Numbered from the stretch's first letter, positions 42,221-50,913 are shown. The stretch is 64,000 nucleotides of DNA from Flavobacteria bacterium GWA2_35_26 (GCA_001800905.1 MGWH01000004.1:62001-126000), one strand, 5' to 3'. The notes: generated by a model from the letters alone, not told the origin. Numbers and translations are program-made.

Positions 42221-42428
42221 TTACAGATATTTTTTTATCCAACTATTTATCCAACATTCTTTATTTTAGCAGGTATAAAAACCTAAAAAAGTTGAAAATA
42301 ATTCCAACTTTTCATATCCAGGTGTACAAAAAAAGAATCGTTTTCTTTTTACATAGGCCTTTGGAAAATGGCTATATAGCCTTGGAGTTGTATGTATTTG
42401 AAAAGACTAAAATATCCTTTTAAACAAA
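42221..42428. other. Spacer without genes
   Basis: No gene is seen. It holds two TTATCCAAC copies 12 bases apart near 42236-42260 and a hairpin AAAAGTTG / CCAACTTTT near 42288-42312. Both may be remnants of earlier recombination. Confidence 0.4.
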
Positions 42429-42617
42429 TTACTTAAATAATTGAAAATTAACTTTGCATATTCTTTCGCACGCTAAGGCACCCATCTCAATGTTTTTTTC
42501 ATTAGCATCAATTAAATAATCAATACGTTCACGTGCTGTTATCTTTCCTTCTGTATGTAATTTTTGGATACGTTTTTCACAGCCACCTAGTTTTACTTCT
42601 CCTATTTTTTTGCGCAA
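42429..42617 (-). pseudogene. Fragment of an acyl-CoA carboxylase carboxyltransferase gene
   Basis: The 62-residue reading KLGGCEKRIQKLHTEGKITARERIDYLIDAN resembles the N-terminus of propionyl/methylcrotonyl-CoA carboxylase beta subunits (usual form LGGGEKRI...GKLTARERI..LLD). The remaining ~450 residues are missing and the end is unrelated. One conserved Gly is Cys here. This is a decayed gene scrap, a sign of past rearrangement beside the island. Confidence 0.75.
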
Positions 42618-42823
42618 TTAGAAAGTAATAGTTTGTTATGATCTTAATTTTTATTAAGATCGATATCCATACGGAAGGAAATTAAAAAATATGTTGTATT
42701 AATGGATAATAAATACAAAATCAAATTAATATTGATCAATAAATTAATCTATTGTTAACGTTTTACACTAACAACATAACTATTTATTATTTTATGGTTA
42801 ACAATAAATTAACATTGTAATAA

Positions 42824-42831
42824 TATGTTTG
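42824..42831 (+). promoter_or_regulatory. -7 promoter element of the phosphate operon
   Basis: TATGTTTG lies 23 bases before the chosen start of the DUF47 gene; several GTTAAC-type repeats lie upstream (42754-42815), which could be regulator sites. Confidence 0.5.
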
Positions 42832-42854
42832 CACCATATTTAAAATTATTAATT

Positions 42855-43499
42855 ATGTCATTAAACAGTATTTTTCAGTTTTTAGTTCCTAAGGATAAAA
42901 AGTTCTTTCCTTTATTTGAACAAGCATCTTCAAAATTAATAGAATTAGCAGAAACTTTGCATGAGGCAGTTAACGTTCCAAGTTCAGAAAGAGAGAATTA
43001 TTATATAAGAATTGAAGAACTAGAATCGGCAATTGAAGAAATTACCCACAAGGCACATTTAGAATTAAGCTTAAATTTTATTACTCCTTTTGACAGGGAA
43101 GATATTCATTCTTTGATTAAATCGATTGATAATGTCGCTGATTATATGCACAGTGCTGCTAGTAAAATGAAGTTATATCAAGTTGATAAGATTACGAAAT
43201 CGATTCGAAAATTGACTGAAATTAATCTAGAAGCTTGTCAGTTGATTGGTGTTGGTATTAAAGAGCTTAAGGATATGAAAAACCAAAAAGCTATTAAAGA
43301 TACTTGTAAAAAAATAAATAAATTAGAAAGTAAAGCCGACTCTGTTTTTGATAAAGCAGTTGCTGATATATTTGAAAATGAAAGTGATGCGAAAAACATT
43401 ATTAAGTACAAAGAAGTTTTATCAGCTTTAGAATCTGCTTCTGATAAATGTAAAAGTGTTGCAAATGTAATGGAGCAAATATCAGTCAAACATTCATAA
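42855..43499 (+). CDS. DUF47 (PhoU-like) phosphate transport regulator
   Basis: A 214-residue helical cytoplasmic protein of the DUF47/PhoU-like family: FLVPKDKKFFPLFEQAS at the start, ITPFDREDIHSLIKSIDNVADYM in the middle with the acidic metal-binding residues. I used the ATG at 42855 because the upstream in-frame ATG overlaps the TATGTTTG box. Members occur beside PiT transporters and probably control them. It is 21 bases before the PiT gene. Confidence 0.9.
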   Translation: MSLNSIFQFLVPKDKKFFPLFEQASSKLIELAETLHEAVNVPSSERENYYIRIEELESAIEEITHKAHLELSLNFITPFDREDIHSLIKSIDNVADYMHSAASKMKLYQVDKITKSIRKLTEINLEACQLIGVGIKELKDMKNQKAIKDTCKKINKLESKADSVFDKAVADIFENESDAKNIIKYKEVLSALESASDKCKSVANVMEQISVKHS

Positions 43500-43520
43500 A
43501 TTTTAACCTTAATTTTTTTT

Positions 43521-44852
43521 ATGGATTTTACTTTACTTATTATAATAATTGTACTTGCGCTGATATTTGATTACATCAATGGTTTTCATGATGCTGCCAA
43601 TTCTATTGCAACAATTGTCGCCACAAAGGTGCTTACTCCATTTCAAGCTGTACTTTGGGCTGCTTTTTTTAATTTCTTAGCGTATTGGGTTTTTGGTTTT
43701 GGAGTTGCTGATACTGTTGCAAAAACTGCGCATACAAGTAGTATTGATTTAACTGTAATTTTGGCTGGAGTTATTGCAGCAATTATTTGGAATTTACTTA
43801 CTTGGTGGAAGGGTATTCCGTCATCATCATCACATACATTAATTGGAGGTTTTGCTGGAGCTGCAATTGCTCATGGTCTATCTAACGTTTCAGACCCTGA
43901 ACATGCAGGATTTAAAATTGTAAACTGGTTAAAGGATGCAAAAGAAGGTGAATTATTGCCTTCTGGAGTTTTTATAGTAATACTATTTATAGTTTTTGCA
44001 CCATTAATAGGGATGATAATATCATATTTTATTTCTTTATGGTTAATGTATTCTTCAGAGAAAAATATTTATCCAAAAATACTAACTATTGCATTGATGA
44101 TATTAGCAGTATTGTTTTTAAATACTGTATTAGTCTCATATGAAGATATTAAAAAACCTCGTTTTGAAAGTCATTTTTGGAGTATTATATGTGAACCAGC
44201 AAATATAAAATGGTTTTTGGTAGCTTTTATATTTTTCAGTTTAGCTTTATTTAATTTATTTTTCAGTCAATTTTCTACTGCAAAATCCGAAGCTGTACTT
44301 AAAAAAATGCAATTATTATCTTCCGCAGCATTTAGTTTAGGACACGGAGGAAATGATTCTCAAAAAGTAATGGGTATTATTGCCGCTGCTGTAGCTGTTT
44401 ATGTAAGAATGAATCCTAACGTAGAACTTTCAAGTGGTTGGTTAGACTTAAATGTAGTTTTACCATCAGAAAAAGATGGAGTTAAAATTGACGGTGTTAT
44501 GCCAGGTTGGATTCCTTTAACATGTTATACAGTAATTGCACTAGGAACTTTAAGTGGTGGATGGAAAATTGTGAAAACAATGGGCTCAAAAATAACTAAA
44601 GTTACCGCTTTTGAAGGCGTAGTTGCTGAATCTGCTGGTGCACTAACATTATTTATGACAGAGCATTTTAAAATACCTGTTTCAACTACTCATACAATTA
44701 CAGGTTCAATTATTGGTGTAGGTGTTACAAAGCGTGTTTCTGCTGTTAGATGGGGAGTTACAGTACAATTGCTATGGGCTTGGGTATTAACTATCCCAGT
44801 TTCTGCAGTTTTGGCTGCATTAGTATATTATTTACTGAAAATATTTATTTAA
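43521..44852 (+). CDS. PiT-family inorganic phosphate transporter
   Basis: A 443-residue inner-membrane permease with about 10-12 segments. Both family signatures are present: GFHDAANSIATIVATK (about 21-36) and the later inverted copy SLGHGGNDSQKVMGII, plus IPSSSSHTLIGG and IPVSTTHTITGSI. It imports phosphate (or metal phosphate) with protons or sodium. It works with the DUF47 protein upstream; the porin downstream probably brings phosphate across the outer membrane. Confidence 0.95.
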   Translation: MDFTLLIIIIVLALIFDYINGFHDAANSIATIVATKVLTPFQAVLWAAFFNFLAYWVFGFGVADTVAKTAHTSSIDLTVILAGVIAAIIWNLLTWWKGIPSSSSHTLIGGFAGAAIAHGLSNVSDPEHAGFKIVNWLKDAKEGELLPSGVFIVILFIVFAPLIGMIISYFISLWLMYSSEKNIYPKILTIALMILAVLFLNTVLVSYEDIKKPRFESHFWSIICEPANIKWFLVAFIFFSLALFNLFFSQFSTAKSEAVLKKMQLLSSAAFSLGHGGNDSQKVMGIIAAAVAVYVRMNPNVELSSGWLDLNVVLPSEKDGVKIDGVMPGWIPLTCYTVIALGTLSGGWKIVKTMGSKITKVTAFEGVVAESAGALTLFMTEHFKIPVSTTHTITGSIIGVGVTKRVSAVRWGVTVQLLWAWVLTIPVSAVLAALVYYLLKIFI

Positions 44853-44874
44853 GTTATTTTTATGCTTCGAAAAT

Positions 44875-44900
44875 AAAAGCTAACATTTGTTAGCTTTTTT
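44875..44900 (+). terminator. Terminator after the PiT gene
   Basis: AAAGCTAAC / GTTAGCTTT with a 4-base loop and T-run. It separates the PiT gene from the porin gene, so the porin may have reduced or separate expression. Confidence 0.85.
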
Positions 44901-44964
44901 TACACCTTTTTTTATAACGTTACCAAATTGTTTATTTAACATTAAATTATTGTATTATATTTTT

Positions 44965-46194
44965 ATGAGTTTTACATCAAATTTTCAAAAGCAAATTTTT
45001 ATTTGTTTAGTATGTTGTTTTCTTTTTACAGCAAACTATTCATTTTCTCAAAAAAGGGAAGTTAAGGTAGACGAAACTTTAAAAGCCAAAAAATGGTATG
45101 ATAACATTAATATTAGAGGATATGCCCAAATTAGATATAATAAATTATTTGAAACTAATTCAAATTTAGGATGTGAACAATGTGATAAATCATGGGGGGG
45201 AACTAATAGTTTTTTTATAAGAAGGGGCAGAATTGTTTTTTCTGGGGATGTTCATGAAAGAGTTTATATTTATGTGCAACCTGACTTTGCTTCTGCTGCG
45301 GGTACCACAAATATGATATTTCAAATTAGAGACGCCTATTTTGACCTTTCATTAGATTCTAAGAAAGAATATAGATTCCGATTTGGTCAAAGTAAAGTTC
45401 CATATGGTTTTGAAAACATGCAATCATCACAAAATAGACTTGCTTTAGATAGAAACGACGCATTAAATAGTGCTGTGTCAAATGAACGTGATTTAGGCGT
45501 ATTTTTTTATTGGGCACCCAAAAACAAAAGAGAATTGTTTTCTAAATTGGTTAATACAGGTTTGAAAGGATCTGGTGACTATGGCATTTTTGGTATAGGA
45601 TTTTATAACGGACAAACCGCTAATAGACCAGAAGCAAATAACAATCAGCATTTAGCAGCAAGAATAAGTTATCCATTTGAATTAAATAATAGTCAAATTT
45701 TAGAAACAAGTATTCAAGGATATAAAGGAAAATATGTTGTAAACACAAAAACTTCTGGAGTTACTACTTTAAGTAACGCAGAATATAATGATGATCGAAT
45801 TGCGGCCTCTATAATTGTATATCCTCAACCTTTTGGTATTCAAATGGAATATAATATTGGTACAGGACCTGAGTATGATAAAATCACAAATTCTATCCAA
45901 CAAAAGAATTTATATGGAGGTTATATTCAAGCAATGTATAATGTTAAAATAAATAAACAAAACTTATTTCCATTCGTAAAATATCAAACATATAACGGAG
46001 GAAAAAAGCATGAATTAGACGCAAGAAGTTATGACGTAAATGATTTAGAAATTGGGTTAGAGTGGCAACCAATTAAGAATTTTGAATTAGTAGCAGATTA
46101 TACTATTTCTAATCGTCAATATGAAGATGCAATTTTGAAAAATAACATACAAAAAGGTAGTTTACTTAGATTGCAAGCACAATTTAATTTTTAA
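44965..46194 (+). CDS. Phosphate-selective porin (OprO/OprP family)
   Basis: A 409-residue outer-membrane protein with a signal peptide (CCFLFTANYSFSQ). The blocks IRGYAQIRYNKLFETN, FFIRRGRIVFSGDVHERVYIYVQPDF and RFRFGQSKVPYGFENMQSSQNRLALDR are typical of the OprO/P group in Bacteroidota. It ends in QAQFNF, a terminal beta-strand. I took the ATG at 44965 because it starts the signal peptide. With DUF47 and PiT it makes an outer-to-inner phosphate route. Confidence 0.88.
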   Translation: MSFTSNFQKQIFICLVCCFLFTANYSFSQKREVKVDETLKAKKWYDNINIRGYAQIRYNKLFETNSNLGCEQCDKSWGGTNSFFIRRGRIVFSGDVHERVYIYVQPDFASAAGTTNMIFQIRDAYFDLSLDSKKEYRFRFGQSKVPYGFENMQSSQNRLALDRNDALNSAVSNERDLGVFFYWAPKNKRELFSKLVNTGLKGSGDYGIFGIGFYNGQTANRPEANNNQHLAARISYPFELNNSQILETSIQGYKGKYVVNTKTSGVTTLSNAEYNDDRIAASIIVYPQPFGIQMEYNIGTGPEYDKITNSIQQKNLYGGYIQAMYNVKINKQNLFPFVKYQTYNGGKKHELDARSYDVNDLEIGLEWQPIKNFELVADYTISNRQYEDAILKNNIQKGSLLRLQAQFNF

Positions 46195-46274
46195 GAAAAA
46201 AATGTAGTTACTTGATATCGTGACTTAACAAAATACAAGGAGTTAACTTACTTACAATTATATATTCATATATT

Positions 46275-46316
46275 GAATTTGTGCTGCAGCTTGTGTCAAT
46301 AAGTGGAGCAAAAAGC
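46275..46316 (+). repeat. Boundary motif copy C
   Basis: GAATTTGTGCTGCAGCTTGT then GTCAATAAGTGGAGCAAAAA. It follows the porin gene by 80 bases and precedes a terminator and the cupin gene. One mismatch interrupts the GGGG of the tRNA tail. Confidence 0.7.
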
Positions 46317-46346
46317 AAAAAGCCATCAGAAATGATGGCTTTTTCT
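46317..46346 (+). terminator. Terminator directly after boundary motif C
   Basis: AAAAAGCCATCA-GAAA-TGATGGCTTTTTC, a perfect stem with T-run. Its place just after the tRNA-like tail mirrors the place of the terminator after real tRNA-Asn. Confidence 0.85.
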
Positions 46347-46368
46347 TTTACTGCAAGCAATAGAAATG

Positions 46369-46401
46369 TTGTATCTTTTACTTTTTATTACGTTATATTT
46401 G
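46369..46401 (+). promoter_or_regulatory. Promoter of the cupin gene
   Basis: TTG at 46369-46371 and TATATTTG at 46394-46401 (22 bases apart) fit the consensus, 18 bases before the cupin start. Confidence 0.75.
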
Positions 46402-46419
46402 TTTCAAACTAACATTAAA

Positions 46420-46902
46420 ATGAAAAAATCAACACTACTTTTTTTCCTGTTCATACCATTTTTAGGGTTTACACAAAAGTCTGATTATACGGTATCTTCG
46501 TATTTGCTTGAAGGACCAAAAGCACCAAACACGCATTATATTGGTGAAGCGTGGTTAAATAACGTACTTCAAGGCGATGCCGAATTGAATTTCAATATTA
46601 CTAAAGCAACTTTTAGAAAAAATTCCACCCTTGATTGGCATAAACATTCAACACCACAAGTGCTTATAGTTGTAGATGGGGAAGGTTATTATCAAGAAAG
46701 AGGAAAAGATGCCATTATTATAAAAAAAGGAGATGTTATAAGATGTGGTAAAGACACCGAGCACTGGCACACAGCCAGTAAGGAAAACCCGATTACTTAT
46801 TTAGCTTTATATGATGGTTCAAAACCGACTGTTTGGACAGAGCAATTAACTCAAGAATATTATGACAGCGTTGCTAAGAAGTTGAGTGCTATAAAGAAAT
46901 AA
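46420..46902 (+). CDS. Exported cupin-domain protein
   Basis: A 160-residue protein with a signal peptide (LFIPFLGFTQ) and a small cupin domain. The metal-binding motif is partly visible in LDWHKHSTPQVLIVVDGEGYYQE and the second cupin box in GKDTEHWHTASKENPITYLALYD. Members include exported carboxymuconolactone-like and quercetinase-like proteins; the substrate is unknown. An in-frame earlier start at 46366 lies upstream of the promoter box and was rejected. Sole gene between boundary motifs C and D. Confidence 0.88.
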   Translation: MKKSTLLFFLFIPFLGFTQKSDYTVSSYLLEGPKAPNTHYIGEAWLNNVLQGDAELNFNITKATFRKNSTLDWHKHSTPQVLIVVDGEGYYQERGKDAIIIKKGDVIRCGKDTEHWHTASKENPITYLALYDGSKPTVWTEQLTQEYYDSVAKKLSAIKK

Positions 46903-46944
46903 GTTCAACCCTTTAATTTCTTAATTGTCACATACTCAATCATC

Positions 46945-46986
46945 GCATTATAGTTGCATCTTTCGTCTGTAAGGGGAGCAAAAAGC
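46945..46986 (+). repeat. Boundary motif copy D
   Basis: GCATTATAGTTGCATCTTTC then GTCTGTAAGGGGAGCAAAAA, 43 bases after the cupin stop. It retains the full AGGGGAGCA tail and is followed by a terminator stem AAAAGGGTTA / TAACCCTTTT (46992-47024). Confidence 0.75.
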
Positions 46987-46991
46987 AAATT

Positions 46992-47026
46992 AAAAGGGTT
47001 ATACTTTAATAGTGTAACCCTTTTTG
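46992..47026 (+). terminator. Terminator directly after boundary motif D
   Basis: AAAAGGGTTA (46992-47001) pairs with TAACCCTTTT (47015-47024), with an inner TACT/AGTG extension and a T-run. Confidence 0.8.
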
Positions 47027-47076
47027 CATTTAAAAAAATTCAATCTTTAAAAAATAAATTGTTATTCATGCAATTT

Positions 47077-47107
47077 TTGTTGTTTTTCAATAAATTTATT
47101 ACTTTTG
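47077..47107 (+). promoter_or_regulatory. Promoter of the DUF2975 operon
   Basis: TTG at 47080-47082 (or 47077-47079) and TACTTTTG at 47100-47107, 17-20 bases apart, 24 bases before the chosen start. Confidence 0.7.
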
Positions 47108-47131
47108 TCAATAAATTTAATAAAAACAAAA

Positions 47132-47620
47132 ATGACTATACAAAATTTTAAATCACTAGAAAGAAGCTCAACCCTATTTTTAAGGTTAATTCTCTTAGTT
47201 TTAACTATTGGTGTCTTAGTTCTCTGTGGATTCTTACTGTATCAAATTATACAATCGGATTCTTTAGGGTATTACCGCCCCATATTGATGGGTTTAGTTA
47301 TTTCTGCCATTCCGTTATTCTATATTTTTTATCAAGCGTATAACTTATTAAACAATATTGATAACAATTTATCATTAACTGACTCCTCTGTTAATTCTTT
47401 ACGAATTATCAAAGTGTGTTCGTTTATAATCAGTTTAATGTATTTGATTGGTTCGCCATTTATTTTCAATGTTGCCCAACAAGATGATGCTCCAGGAGTC
47501 GTACTAATTAATATCATTTTAATTATGGGCCCATTTTCTGTAGGTGTTTTTACCTATATTTTACAGAAACTTCTAATCAATGCCATTGGATATAAATCTG
47601 AAAACGAGTTAACTATATAA
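47132..47620 (+). CDS. DUF2975-type membrane protein
   Basis: A 162-residue membrane protein with four predicted segments, the second half ending FLLYQIIQSDSLGYYRP...ILQKLLINAIGYKSENELTI, typical of DUF2975 proteins that accompany a small Cro/CI-type HTH gene. I took the ATG at 47132 because the longer form starts inside the promoter box. Function unknown; the HTH gene starts 4 bases after. Confidence 0.75.
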   Translation: MTIQNFKSLERSSTLFLRLILLVLTIGVLVLCGFLLYQIIQSDSLGYYRPILMGLVISAIPLFYIFYQAYNLLNNIDNNLSLTDSSVNSLRIIKVCSFIISLMYLIGSPFIFNVAQQDDAPGVVLINIILIMGPFSVGVFTYILQKLLINAIGYKSENELTI

Positions 47621-47623
47621 TTA

Positions 47624-47827
47624 ATGGAAATCATAGTGAATCTTGACGTAGTAATGGCGCAAAGGAAAATGTCATTAAATGAATTATCTGAGAAAGTAGG
47701 GATATCCTTATCTAATCTATCGATATTAAAGACTGGTAAAGCCAAAGCAATTCGATTTTCAACATTAGCGACATTGTGTGAAGTGTTAGATTGCCAGCCT
47801 TCGGATATATTAGAATATAAAAAATAG
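47624..47827 (+). CDS. Small Cro/CI-type HTH regulator
   Basis: A 67-residue helix-turn-helix protein: MAQRKMSLNELSEKVGISLSNLSILKTGKAKAIRF is the HTH and TLATLCEVLDCQPSDILEYK its end, the YozG-like form. Paired with DUF2975, which it probably represses or senses. Confidence 0.9.
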   Translation: MEIIVNLDVVMAQRKMSLNELSEKVGISLSNLSILKTGKAKAIRFSTLATLCEVLDCQPSDILEYKK

Positions 47828-47832
47828 ATAGT

Positions 47833-48111
47833 ATGATGTATAAAAAATGGAGTGTTTTCTCCCCCTTATTATTGTTGCTTTTTCCATTGGTAGGAACATT
47901 GGTGTCCAATGAAGTCAATTGGAGTTTTTTTGACTTCATTGTTATGGGTATACTTATTCTTTCCATGAGTTTTGGTATTAAGCAAGTCATAATAACAACA
48001 AAAAACACCAACTATCGAGTTCTTATAATAGGAATGATTTTACTTGTATTTATATTAATATGGGTGGAATTAGCTGTTGGTATTTTTGACACCCCATTTG
48101 CGGGGAGTTAG
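47833..48111 (+). CDS. Small membrane protein of unknown function
   Basis: A 92-residue protein with three membrane segments and a short C-terminal tail. It starts 6 bases after the HTH gene, completing a three-gene operon. Not recognised. Confidence 0.7.
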   Translation: MMYKKWSVFSPLLLLLFPLVGTLVSNEVNWSFFDFIVMGILILSMSFGIKQVIITTKNTNYRVLIIGMILLVFILIWVELAVGIFDTPFAGS

Positions 48112-48163
48112 TTAAAATTAATTGGACTTCCTGTAATTTTGCACAACGTTCAGTCTTTTAATT

Positions 48164-48205
48164 TATTTGTAGTTGCAGCTTCTGTCAATAAGGGGTGTAA
48201 AAACA
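48164..48205 (+). repeat. Boundary motif copy E
   Basis: TATTTGTAGTTGCAGCTTCT then GTCAATAAGGGGTGTAAAAA. The tail AGGGGTGTA has two changes from the tRNA end, so it is more decayed than copies B and D. Confidence 0.65.
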
Positions 48206-48252
48206 ACTGCGCTATTTAAAAAAGATGTTACTTTTGTTGTCTAACCTTTTTT

Positions 48253-48645
48253 ATGATGAAGCGAATTCTACTAACTACCGTCTTTTTAAGTATATTTAAT
48301 TTTCTTTCTTTAACCGCTACAGCACAAGTCAATACCAAGATGCACCGAATTGCCAAAATCAAAGTAGATGCCAATCAATTAGAGCGGTACCAAGTTGCTT
48401 TACAAGAACAGATGAATGCAGCCATACAATTGGAACCCGGAGTGTTATCGTATACGGTTGTCGCTGATAAAAAAGACGCAAGCTCCATTACGATTTTTGA
48501 AGTGTATGCCAGTCTTGAAGCCTATCAATCGCATATTGCGACCCCTCATTTTAAAAAGTACAAAGAAACGGTTAAGGACATGGTTTTGTCTTTGGAACTG
48601 ATAGATACCGAATTAGTTGCTAGGGTACAAAAAGCGGATTATTAA
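48253..48645 (+). CDS. Exported antibiotic-biosynthesis-monooxygenase (ABM) domain protein
   Basis: A 130-residue protein with a signal peptide (LSLTATAQ) and an ABM dimeric ferredoxin-like domain: RIAKIKVDANQLERYQVALQ, LEPGVLSYTVVADKKD and FEVYASLEAYQSHIATPHFKKY. These act as quinol monooxygenases or aldolases; the exported form is common in Bacteroidota. A TACTTTTG box lies at 48229-48236. Confidence 0.88.
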   Translation: MMKRILLTTVFLSIFNFLSLTATAQVNTKMHRIAKIKVDANQLERYQVALQEQMNAAIQLEPGVLSYTVVADKKDASSITIFEVYASLEAYQSHIATPHFKKYKETVKDMVLSLELIDTELVARVQKADY

Positions 48646-48781
48646 TCGCCACATTGTAAATTTTTCAACATGCCTTTACAGCATGTAAGGGCTTTTTTTA
48701 TGTCTTATTTATTTTGATGTAAATAGTTGTTGTTTATTGATAATTGAGTTCTATTTTTACGAAACAATTTGAAGTGTCAAA

Positions 48782-49252
48782 ATGAAAAAACCAGCTCTAT
48801 TTTTTCTACAGTTTTTTATCCTCCTTTTCGGATTTGTGATACTCACTGCTTTGATTCGGCTTCCTCTTACAGAAGGAAGGGCGGTTAATTTAGACCTGGT
48901 GCAGATTTACACCGACCCATTTATCTTATATGTATATACCGCCTCAATTCCTTTCTTCGTTGCGCTTTTTTTGGCATTTCATTTACTCGGATATAGTAGA
49001 AAAAGCAGCCTGTTTTCTTTAGCTGCTGTTGAAGCAATAAAGCGTATAAGGTATTGTATAATTGTATTCAGTCTTTTTACTTTTCTTGCTGGGATATTTA
49101 TACTTGTATTTCATGATAAAGAAGATGACCCAGCCGGATTTATTTCTCTTTGTATTTTCACTATTTTGTTATCAACTCTTGTCGCAATAACGGCATCTGT
49201 ATTTGAAAAAAAAGTAAAGAAAGGAATAGATTTGAAATCTAAAACGACTTAA
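48782..49252 (+). CDS. Membrane protein of unknown function
   Basis: A 156-residue protein with four predicted membrane segments and a basic C-terminal tail (KKVKKGIDLKSKTT). No family is recognised, though similar small four-segment proteins recur in this region. It shares a module with the ABM gene between boundary motifs E and F. Confidence 0.7.
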   Translation: MKKPALFFLQFFILLFGFVILTALIRLPLTEGRAVNLDLVQIYTDPFILYVYTASIPFFVALFLAFHLLGYSRKSSLFSLAAVEAIKRIRYCIIVFSLFTFLAGIFILVFHDKEDDPAGFISLCIFTILLSTLVAITASVFEKKVKKGIDLKSKTT

Positions 49253-49289
49253 CGCTTAAATTTCTAAATAGTTTTATACTTCATCTCCC

Positions 49290-49330
49290 GATTGAAGTTG
49301 CATCTTTAGTTAACAAGGGAAGCAAAAAGC
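49290..49330 (+). repeat. Boundary motif copy F
   Basis: GATTGAAGTTGCATCTTTAG then TTAACAAGGGAAGCAAAAAG. The tail is AGGGAAGCA, one change from the tRNA end. A weak GTGAGGGG-TTTTT end follows instead of a clear hairpin. Confidence 0.65.
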
Positions 49331-49444
49331 AATTAAAGTAATGTGAGGGGTTTTTATCTTACTACTTGAATTTGTCCTTTTGCTGAGGTTTATTTTTTTG
49401 ATTATTTTTAGACTCTATTTTTATCAAGATACTCAAACGATTGT

Positions 49445-50113
49445 ATGAATCATTTTTATAAACAGCCCAAAATCTTGGTTTGGATCGAATCTATTGTATT
49501 GCTTGTACTAGGTTTTGTATTAGGCATATTGATCATTGTAAAAGGGAACGACAACGCTATGTATTATTTGGGTTTCTTCCTCTATGTGCCAGTTAGTCAA
49601 TTTCTTTTTACGCCTATTTACAAATTGACCGGAGGTTATACCTATTATTCGCCGATGCTTCTTGGGTATATGGCTAATGACACACAAATCGATTTGCACA
49701 GCGGAACGAGTTTTGACCATCTCTTTGTCTTGAGAAAATACCCGTCGGGAACTCCGTTGAGAAACAGAATCTTATTGTATCATTTAGAAGGTTTGTTGCG
49801 GTTGATTCAGTTAATCGAAGAAAAACGTATTCCGGAATCGGTCAACATCGTGGGGACCTCCTATTTTTTTAACGATAGGACCTTACTAAAATTGGGGTTT
49901 CAAATAGAAAAAGCCTCTTTGTTGTATAGAATTAATCTCTTGATTAATGGGATAGATTTATTTTGGATGTATTCCCTTTCTCAAGGAAAGTTGGCCATTC
50001 CAACTTTATGGTACGCCAAAAAAGCCAGCATAGAAGGGAATCAATTAGTGCAGAGCAAACCCCAATTACACGCTTTTTACCAACACTTACAAGCCAAACA
50101 AGCTAAGTTATAA
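49445..50113 (+). CDS. Protein of unknown function with two N-terminal membrane segments
   Basis: A 222-residue protein with two hydrophobic segments near the start (WIESIVLLVLGFVLGILIIV, then YYLGFFLYVPVSQFLF) followed by a soluble part with VNIVGTSYFFNDRTLLKLGF. Function not recognised. First gene after boundary motif F and last plus-strand gene of the module row. Confidence 0.7.
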   Translation: MNHFYKQPKILVWIESIVLLVLGFVLGILIIVKGNDNAMYYLGFFLYVPVSQFLFTPIYKLTGGYTYYSPMLLGYMANDTQIDLHSGTSFDHLFVLRKYPSGTPLRNRILLYHLEGLLRLIQLIEEKRIPESVNIVGTSYFFNDRTLLKLGFQIEKASLLYRINLLINGIDLFWMYSLSQGKLAIPTLWYAKKASIEGNQLVQSKPQLHAFYQHLQAKQAKL

Positions 50114-50120
50114 GTAGCCA

Positions 50121-50777
50121 TCAGTTTTTAGTATTGGCCTTTTTATTTTTTAATTCCATAAAAAGAGTGACTGTAACAGTGATTAGAATTGCAATAAAAA
50201 TTACAAAAAACAAGACCAAGTGCCCTTCGGTAATTACACGCTCAATTAAGGGGTAGGCAACCGATAAAATAAAAAGTATGAGTCCGCTAATTTGCCATAA
50301 ACGAGAGGCCTCGGGCAATTTTACTTCATTGTGATTATTAAGAAATCCGGAAGCAGTAAAAATGAATTGGAATTTATTGGCGTCCCATAACAACAAGCAA
50401 ACCGAAGCAAACAACATTAGCGAAGTGATCACCCAGGTTCCTGTAAATTGCATAGCAATGGTGATGCAGCAAATATTAGAAATAATGAAAAAATAGATCA
50501 GATTTCCTAAAGTTGAAAACCGTTGCGTCATCATCAATAAAGCGGTAATAAGCTGACTCCACCCCAGAAAATTCCAGTACATCCCAGATCGATAAAGCGC
50601 TTCAAAAAAGAACCCAATTGGATTGTCAATTCCAATGCTAGTAAATCGTTCTCCTAACAGTTTTTTCATTCCCGAAGGGATGAAGGCAAATGCCAAAAGG
50701 TATCTGGTAAGCCAAACTAGTATTGCTAAAGGGTAATTGGTTCGAATAGAATAGTAAAAAGCAGCAATTGTCTTCAT
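50121..50777 (-). CDS. DoxX-like membrane protein
   Basis: A 218-residue protein with about five membrane segments and the DoxX-like start LLAFAFIPSGMKKLLGERFTSIG and GMYWNFLGWSQLITALLMM. The start at 50777 begins the first segment; the 24 residues upstream look unlike protein. Function unknown, possibly quinone-related as suggested for the family. Convergent with the preceding gene. Confidence 0.78.
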   Translation of the reverse strand: MKTIAAFYYSIRTNYPLAILVWLTRYLLAFAFIPSGMKKLLGERFTSIGIDNPIGFFFEALYRSGMYWNFLGWSQLITALLMMTQRFSTLGNLIYFFIISNICCITIAMQFTGTWVITSLMLFASVCLLLWDANKFQFIFTASGFLNNHNEVKLPEASRLWQISGLILFILSVAYPLIERVITEGHLVLFFVIFIAILITVTVTLFMELKNKKANTKN

Positions 50778-50913
50778 ATAGTAGTGTAATCGATACGTAC
50801 AAATATAAATATAATCCAAGTTGGTTTCAAATTTGTATTTCGGCTTCAAAAAGTCGTTCAGATGACGTAAAAATGTCTTTATATTTATGAATTATTAAAA
50901 TCATATTTGCAAA

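Noticed and set aside
42825..42854. Upstream ATG as start of the DUF47 gene
   Set aside because: It overlaps the TATGTTTG promoter box and adds residues without family match; the ATG at 42855 fits better.
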